Origin: Nocardioides sp. L-11A
GTDB lineage: Bacteria; Actinomycetota; Actinomycetes; Propionibacteriales; Nocardioidaceae
NCBI GenBank assembly: GCA_029961745.1
Contig: CP124680.1
Span: 4,836,001 to 4,900,000, forward strand
Reading direction: 5' to 3'
Length of the DNA: 64,000 nt
Under the pieces are notes generated by a model. The model worked only from the letters and a program-made list of their open reading frames with translations, ran no database searches and was not told the DNA's origin. Below, piece by piece: positions 59,540-64,000 of this stretch. Position 1 is the first letter of the stretch; every line of letters begins with the position of its first letter. Both the position numbers and the translations under genes were made by a program.

Positions 59540-60831
59540 GACGACAGGACCGCCGCGTCGAGCTCGGCGGCGAACCGCGCACGGGCGGCGTCCTTGGCGG
59601 CGATCAGGTGGCCGGTCGGGAACAGCCCGGGCGCCGGCTGGGCACCCTTGAGCAGCTGCTTGGCCACGGCCATCTTGTGCAGCTCGGTCGCGCCGTCCGC
59701 GAGCCCCATGTGGAAGCTCTCCAGCACCCACTTGCCGAACGGCATCTCCGTGGAGATGCCGAGCGAGCCGTGGATCTGGATGGCGCGGCCGGCGACGTCG
59801 AGCAGCACCTTCGGCATCGCCGCCTTGACCGCGCTGATGTCGGCGATCACCTTGCGGTAGTCCTGGTAGCGGTCGATCTTCCAGGCGGTCTGCAGCACCA
59901 GCAGCCGGAACTGCTCCAGCTGGATCCACGAGTCGGCGATCAGCTCCTGGACCAGCTGACGGTCGGCCAGGGTGCCGGTGCCGCTGCGCCGCGAGACGGC
60001 CCGCTCGAGCATCATGTCGAGCGATGCCCGCACCAGACCGACGGTGCGCATCGCGTGGTGGATGCGCCCGCCGCCCAGCCGGGTCTGCGCGACCGCGAAG
60101 CCCTGACCACGCTCGCCGAGGAGGTGGTCGCGCGGGATGCGCACGTCCTCGTAGCGCACGTAGGCGTGGTGACCCTCGTCCTCGTCGTGACCCCACACCC
60201 CCACGTCACGGACGATGGTGATGCCGGGGGTGTCGGCCGGCACGACGAACATCGACGCGCGCCCGTGTCGCTCGGCATCGGGGTCGGTGACGGCCATGGT
60301 GATGTAGAACGACGCGAAGCTGGCATGCGAGGAGAACCACTTCTCGCCGTTGATGACCCAGTCGTCGCCGTCGAGCTCGGCCCGGGTGACGAACGCCGTC
60401 GGGTCCGACCCACCGGTCGGCTCGGTCATCGAGTAGCAGGACACGATCTCGTTGGCGAGGAGCGGGTCGAGGTAGCGGCGCTTGAGCTCGGGAGTGCCGT
60501 AGTGCGCCAGGATCTCGGCGTTGCCGGAGTCCGGCGCGTGGCAGCCGAAGACCACGGGGGCGCTGTGACTGCGACCGAGGATCTCGTTGAGGAGGGCCAG
60601 CTTGAGCTGGCCGTAGCCGGGTCCGCCCAGCTCGGGTCCGAGGTGGCAGGCCCACAGGCCGCGCTCGCGTACCTGCTCCTGCAGCGGCCTGACCAGCCGG
60701 TTGCGCAGCGGGTCGCGCACGTCCCAGGCATGCTCGATCAGGTGGTCGACCGGCTCGACCTCGGTCCGGACGAACGCGTCGACCCAGGCGAGCTGCTCCT
60801 GGTAGTCCTCATCGGTCTCGAAACTCCACAC
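59536..60831 (-). CDS. Acyl-CoA dehydrogenase (ACAD10/11-like partner)
   Basis: 431 residues. Full-length family fold: CYSMTEPTGGSDPTAFVTRAE (FAD/substrate), INGEKWFSSHA, RLGGGRIHHAMRTVGLV, QIHGSLGISTEMPF and LESFHMGLADGATELHKMAVA. The RIHHAMR segment is typical of ACAD10/11-like dehydrogenases. GTG 60831 is eight bases after GAGGAGG. It is coupled to the phosphotransferase gene, supporting a joint role in handling 4-hydroxyacyl-CoA or dehydrogenation. Confidence 0.9.
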   Translation of the reverse strand: MWSFETDEDYQEQLAWVDAFVRTEVEPVDHLIEHAWDVRDPLRNRLVRPLQEQVRERGLWACHLGPELGGPGYGQLKLALLNEILGRSHSAPVVFGCHAPDSGNAEILAHYGTPELKRRYLDPLLANEIVSCYSMTEPTGGSDPTAFVTRAELDGDDWVINGEKWFSSHASFASFYITMAVTDPDAERHGRASMFVVPADTPGITIVRDVGVWGHDEDEGHHAYVRYEDVRIPRDHLLGERGQGFAVAQTRLGGGRIHHAMRTVGLVRASLDMMLERAVSRRSGTGTLADRQLVQELIADSWIQLEQFRLLVLQTAWKIDRYQDYRKVIADISAVKAAMPKVLLDVAGRAIQIHGSLGISTEMPFGKWVLESFHMGLADGATELHKMAVAKQLLKGAQPAPGLFPTGHLIAAKDAARARFAAELDAAVLSS

Positions 60832-60877
60832 GGGAGCGGCCTCCTCGGGCTCGGGCAGCGCGGGGCTGCGGGTGGGA

Positions 60878-62026
60878 TCAGCGGGTGAGCACGGTGCAGG
60901 CGGAGATGCCGGGGGCGCCGTACACCTGGGTGAAGCCGACGCTCGGGTCGCCGGGCACCTGGCGCGCCCCGGCCTGACCGCGGAGCTGGAGCACGATCTC
61001 GTGCACCTGCCGCAGCCCGGAGGCGCCGATCGGCTCGCCGTTCGCGAGCACACCGCCGTCGGTGTTGACCGGGATCCGGCCGCCGATCTCGGTCTCCCCG
61101 TCGACGAGCAGCTTCTCCTGCTCGCCGTGCTCGCACAGACCGGTCTCGGCCATGTGCATGATCTCGGCGCCGGACTCGGTGTCCTGGATCTGGGCGACCC
61201 GGACGTCGGCCGGCGCGACGCCGGCGGCCTCGAAGGCGGCGCGGGACGCGTCCGTGGTGACACTGTCGACGCGGGTCGGCGAGAGCCATGGGCTGTAGAC
61301 CTCGAACGAGCCGAACCGACGCGAACGCAGCTCCGCGGAGCTCAGGTAGACCGGACTGCTCGTCAGGGAGCGCGCCTTCTCCGGGCTCGCCACCACCAGG
61401 GCGACCGCTCCCTCCCCCGGCGAGCAGAACATCAGCTTGGTCAACGGGTCGTTCACCATCGTCGACTCGCCGATGACCTCGGCCGGGACCGGCTGCTGCC
61501 GCCAGGCCTTCTCGCTCAGCGCACCGTTGCGATAGGCCTTCTCCGCGACCAGGGACAGCGCCGACGGCGCGATGCCCCACTCGTGGAGGTAGCGCTGGAT
61601 CTTGGTGGCGAAGAACTGGGTGGTGACCATGAAGCCGGTCTCGCCGTACCAGGCGCCGAGGCCGACGTTCTCCGGCGACTCGTTGAACGCACCCGGCGGG
61701 TGCTTGTCGAAGCCGAGGACCAGGCCGAGCTCCCGTTCACCCGACTTGATCGCGTTGGCCGCCGAGATCAGCGACGATCCCCCGGTGCCGCACCCGTTGT
61801 AGACGTTGATGAAGGGCGCGCCGGTGAGCCCCAGCAACGAGATGAGGGTGTCGGCGTCGCCGCAGGAGTAGGTGCCGCCGAAGGCGAACTGCATGTCGGA
61901 CCACGAGACGCCGGCGTCGGCGCAGGCCTCGCGGACCGCGGCCACCGCCATCTGGCGCCCCGTGACCCCCGGCTGGCGCCCGAACCTGGTCATCCCGATC
62001 CCGACGATCGCGACGTCGTTGCCCAT
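60878..62026 (-). CDS. Thiolase-fold lipid-transfer protein (SCP-x/Ltp-like)
   Basis: 382 residues. MGNDVAIVGIGMTRFGRQPG is the typical start of the SCP-x thiolase/lipid-transfer group. The nucleophile-loop Cys is in YNGCGTGGSSLISAANAI, with GTYSCGDADTL before it and PVNTDGGVLANGEPIGASGLRQVHEIVLQLRG near the C-terminus. Enzymes of this group either thiolyse 3-ketoacyl-CoAs or act as retro-aldolases with a DUF35 partner. The next gene downstream of its start encodes such a DUF35 protein, which favours aldol-type C-C cleavage of a branched chain. Confidence 0.87.
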   Translation of the reverse strand: MGNDVAIVGIGMTRFGRQPGVTGRQMAVAAVREACADAGVSWSDMQFAFGGTYSCGDADTLISLLGLTGAPFINVYNGCGTGGSSLISAANAIKSGERELGLVLGFDKHPPGAFNESPENVGLGAWYGETGFMVTTQFFATKIQRYLHEWGIAPSALSLVAEKAYRNGALSEKAWRQQPVPAEVIGESTMVNDPLTKLMFCSPGEGAVALVVASPEKARSLTSSPVYLSSAELRSRRFGSFEVYSPWLSPTRVDSVTTDASRAAFEAAGVAPADVRVAQIQDTESGAEIMHMAETGLCEHGEQEKLLVDGETEIGGRIPVNTDGGVLANGEPIGASGLRQVHEIVLQLRGQAGARQVPGDPSVGFTQVYGAPGISACTVLTR

Positions 62027-62029
62027 CGA

Positions 62030-62479
62030 TCAGCCCTCCTGTCCGGCCGGGTGCTCGACCCGGAAGCCGTAGGTCAGCACCTGGGTGCCGTCCTCGTCCG
62101 TCCACGCCGGCAGGGTGCACAGCGTGACCGCGGCGCCGATGCCGAGGCGCGCGGGATCGTTCTCGGTGAGCCGGGCGACGACGATGACGTCGCCCAGGTC
62201 GACGTAGCCCATGCCGAAGGGCACGAAGTCGCCGTCGTGGCGGTACGGCGCCTTGGGCTCGAAGTGCTGGACGGTCGCCGACCAGATGGTGCCGCTCCGG
62301 GGCAGGACGGCGTCCGCCATGCCGGCGCCGCCGCACCGTGGGCAGCCCTCCTGGCGCGGGAAGGTGGTCGTGCCGCAGGCGTCGCACCGCGAGCCGACCA
62401 GGCTCGGGACCCCTTCGTGGCCGGGGTCGTGCGCGTCGCTCGCGAAGAGCGCGTCGTCGACGAGGCGGGTGGTGGTCAT
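62030..62479 (-). CDS. DUF35 OB-fold/zinc-ribbon protein, thiolase partner
   Basis: 149 residues. Rubredoxin-like zinc ribbon with Cys32, Cys35, Cys46 and Cys49 (CDACG, CPRCG), followed by an OB fold (GTIWSATVQHF, FGMGYVDLGDVIVVARL). Such proteins bind acyl-CoA and thiolase-fold enzymes, as ChsH2 does with Ltp2. Three bases separate it from the lipid-transfer gene, so the two very likely form a complex. Confidence 0.9.
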   Translation of the reverse strand: MTTTRLVDDALFASDAHDPGHEGVPSLVGSRCDACGTTTFPRQEGCPRCGGAGMADAVLPRSGTIWSATVQHFEPKAPYRHDGDFVPFGMGYVDLGDVIVVARLTENDPARLGIGAAVTLCTLPAWTDEDGTQVLTYGFRVEHPAGQEG

Positions 62480-62506
62480 CGGTTCTCCTTCCGGGATGGG
62501 ATGCGC

Positions 62507-63292
62507 TCAGGCCGAGCCGAAGCTGACGACTCCGCGGCCGCCGTCGACCGGCAGCACCGCCCCGGTCGTGTACGACGACGCGTCGCTCGCGAAGTAGAGG
62601 GCGGCGCCCACGACCTCGGCCGGGTCGCCGGCCCGGCGCATCGGGTAGTGCGCGAGGTCGCCGGCCAGTGCGTCCAGGTCCCAGCCGCGCGCCATGTCGG
62701 TGAGGAACGGGCCGGCCATGATCGTGTTGACCCGCACCTTCGGGCCGTAGGCCTGCGCGAAGCCCGCGGTCAGCACGTTCAGCCCGCCCTTCGCGGCGGC
62801 GTACGGCAGGTCGCTGGTCATCGGCCGCACGGCCGCGCTGCTGCTGATGTTGATGATCGAGCCGCCGTCGCCCCGGGCCATCCGGGCCGCGACGAGCGCG
62901 CTGAGTCGGAACGGGCCCTTGAGGTTGACGCCGACGACCTTGTCGAAGAGCTCCTCGCTGACCTGGTCGAGGCTCGGGTACGTCGGCGCCAGCCCCGCGT
63001 TGTTGATCAGCACGTCGATCCGGCCCAGCTCGGCGTACACGGTCTCGACGACCGCGTCGATCTCGTCCCAGTGGCCGACGTGGAGGGCGAGGGGCAGGGC
63101 GCGGCGGCCGTGGTCCTGCTCGATCTCGGTGGCCAGGGCGCGGCAGTCCTCGAGCTTGCGGCTGGTGATCACGACGTCGGCGCCGGCCTCGGCCAGACCG
63201 CGGACCATGGCCCGGCCGAGGCCGCGACTGCCGCCGGTCACGAGCGCGACCTTGCCGAGAAGAGAGAGGGAGGGGTTCGGTTCGGTCGTCAC
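62507..63292 (-). CDS. SDR family oxidoreductase 2
   Basis: 261 residues. VTGGSRGLGRAMVRGLAEAG cofactor loop, NNAG, catalytic Ser in NISSSAAV and PYAAAKGG (YxxxK), and C-terminal FASDASSYTTGAVLPVDGGRGV. A generic 3-hydroxyacyl-type dehydrogenase or ketoreductase. GTG start overlaps the upstream acyl-CoA dehydrogenase stop (GTGA). Twenty-seven bases before the DUF35 gene. Confidence 0.9.
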   Translation of the reverse strand: MTTEPNPSLSLLGKVALVTGGSRGLGRAMVRGLAEAGADVVITSRKLEDCRALATEIEQDHGRRALPLALHVGHWDEIDAVVETVYAELGRIDVLINNAGLAPTYPSLDQVSEELFDKVVGVNLKGPFRLSALVAARMARGDGGSIINISSSAAVRPMTSDLPYAAAKGGLNVLTAGFAQAYGPKVRVNTIMAGPFLTDMARGWDLDALAGDLAHYPMRRAGDPAEVVGAALYFASDASSYTTGAVLPVDGGRGVVSFGSA

Positions 63293-64000
63293 CGGGGCAG
63301 GTCCTTCCAGGGGGTGTCCTTGTCCGCCCGCGGCTCGGGCGGCATGCCGAGCCAGCGCTCGGCGATGATCGTGCGCTGGATCTCGTCGGAGCCACCGGCG
63401 ATGCGATAGCCCGGGGCGCCGAGCACGTGCTGCCCCCAGACGTAGGTGCCCCACTCGCCGTCGTCGACGACCAGCCGGGGTCCCAGGATCCGGCGGGCAG
63501 CGGCGGTGACGTCGAGCATCCGCCCGACCCACTGCATCATCCGCACCGAGCCGATCGCGCCCATCGGACGGCCGCTCTCACGGGCCGCCTGGTCGCGGGC
63601 GACGGCGACGGCACCGAGGCGCTCGCTGACCATCGCGCGGGCGAGGTCCTGGCGGACGAACGGGTCGTCGAGGACTCCTGCCCATTGCGCGGCGGCGAGC
63701 AGCTGGCGCCAGTTGCCCCCGACGTGGGCGTTGTTGTTGGCCGCCTGTCGCTCGAAGCCGAGCGTGGTCAGCGCGACCTCCCACCCCTGGCCGACCTCGC
63801 CGATGCGGTACTCGTCGGGCAGCCGCACATCGGTCAGGAACACCTCGTTGAAGCTGGTTCCACCCGACATCTGGCGCAGTGGGCGGACCTCCACCCCCGG
63901 CCAGTCCATCGGGATCATGAACGCCGTCATCCCCGCGTGCTTCGGCAGCGTGGGGTCGGTGCGGCAGATCAGCTCGCCCCAGTCGGCGAACTGCGCGCCC
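63289..64000 (-). CDS. Acyl-CoA dehydrogenase, N-terminus cut by window edge
   Basis: At least 236 residues; the frame runs through the window end (GAQFADWGELICRTDP just inside the edge), so ATG 63930 is internal. Family features: KHAGMTAFMIPMDWPGVEVRP, GGTSFNEVFLTDVRLP, and C-terminal APGYRIAGGSDEIQRTIIAERWLG. The IAGGSDEIQR motif is typical of FadE-type dehydrogenases. It is the most upstream visible gene of the minus-strand operon running to 57396; the promoter lies outside the window. Confidence 0.92.
   Translation of the reverse strand, partial: GAQFADWGELICRTDPTLPKHAGMTAFMIPMDWPGVEVRPLRQMSGGTSFNEVFLTDVRLPDEYRIGEVGQGWEVALTTLGFERQAANNNAHVGGNWRQLLAAAQWAGVLDDPFVRQDLARAMVSERLGAVAVARDQAARESGRPMGAIGSVRMMQWVGRMLDVTAAARRILGPRLVVDDGEWGTYVWGQHVLGAPGYRIAGGSDEIQRTIIAERWLGMPPEPRADKDTPWKDLPR

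Overview
The window reads as chromosome of a very GC-rich actinobacterium, most likely in or near Nocardioidaceae. The evidence is strong third-position GC bias, ATGA/GTGA-coupled operons, many GTG starts, an MptB-type mannosyltransferase, an F420/deazaflavin-type oxidoreductase behind a KstR-like box, IdeR-like iron boxes and Liv-type transporters tied to acyl-CoA catabolism. I see no tRNA, rRNA, CRISPR array, transposase or phage gene. Genus placement is inference.

Region 1 (1-10.1 kb) holds an edge-truncated winged-helix/nuclease-like gene, an MptB-like mannosyltransferase, an RDD membrane protein and a DDN-family oxidoreductase. An iron operon follows: an unusual adenylation domain-carrier protein-membrane acyltransferase fusion, translationally coupled to a complete FbpABC-type ferric-iron ABC transporter, downstream of two tandem IdeR-like boxes.

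Region 2 (10.2-37.9 kb) is an exopolysaccharide locus. It has two paralogous histidine kinase/LuxR-type regulator pairs (one with a degenerate receiver), a secreted propeller protein and a lipoprotein, a Wzy polymerase fused to a Wzz domain, a CDP-alcohol phosphotransferase, a GT2 glycosyltransferase and a secreted GH26-like hydrolase. An oppositely oriented operon encodes Wzz with a pseudo-kinase domain, Wzx flippase, sulfotransferase, methyltransferase and an APH-like kinase. Then come a giant secreted PKD/propeller protein, the second kinase/regulator pair, an Alg14/Alg13-like split glycosyltransferase and the priming sugar-phosphate transferase. Five intergenic sites share an AATTGGGGG-like motif; at three of them a -10-like hexamer lies about 39 bases away. 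Together the genes look like a Wzx/Wzy pathway for a sulfated, possibly phospho-decorated polysaccharide with its own regulation.

Region 3 (38.0-64.0 kb) is a catabolic island for an unidentified carboxylic acid: two complete branched-chain-type ABC importers with separate binding lipoproteins, two acyl-CoA ligases, three acyl-CoA dehydrogenases, two enoyl-CoA hydratases, a MaoC protein, two SDRs, a CoA-transferase, a thiolase/lipid-transfer protein with a DUF35 partner, an ACAD10-like phosphotransferase, a lone biotin carrier, and an unexpected beta-ketoacyl synthase with an NTF2-like partner. A TetR repressor sits in the middle, and six copies of one 24-bp palindrome (core TTGACGTCAA) lie in promoter positions through the island, so it is probably one regulon.

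Two dispersed repeat families (a 73-nt element and a hairpin element with covarying arms) and a recurring leaderless promoter layout (TANNNT, six bases, start codon) are also seen. All functions are inferred by reading motifs; no database search was possible.
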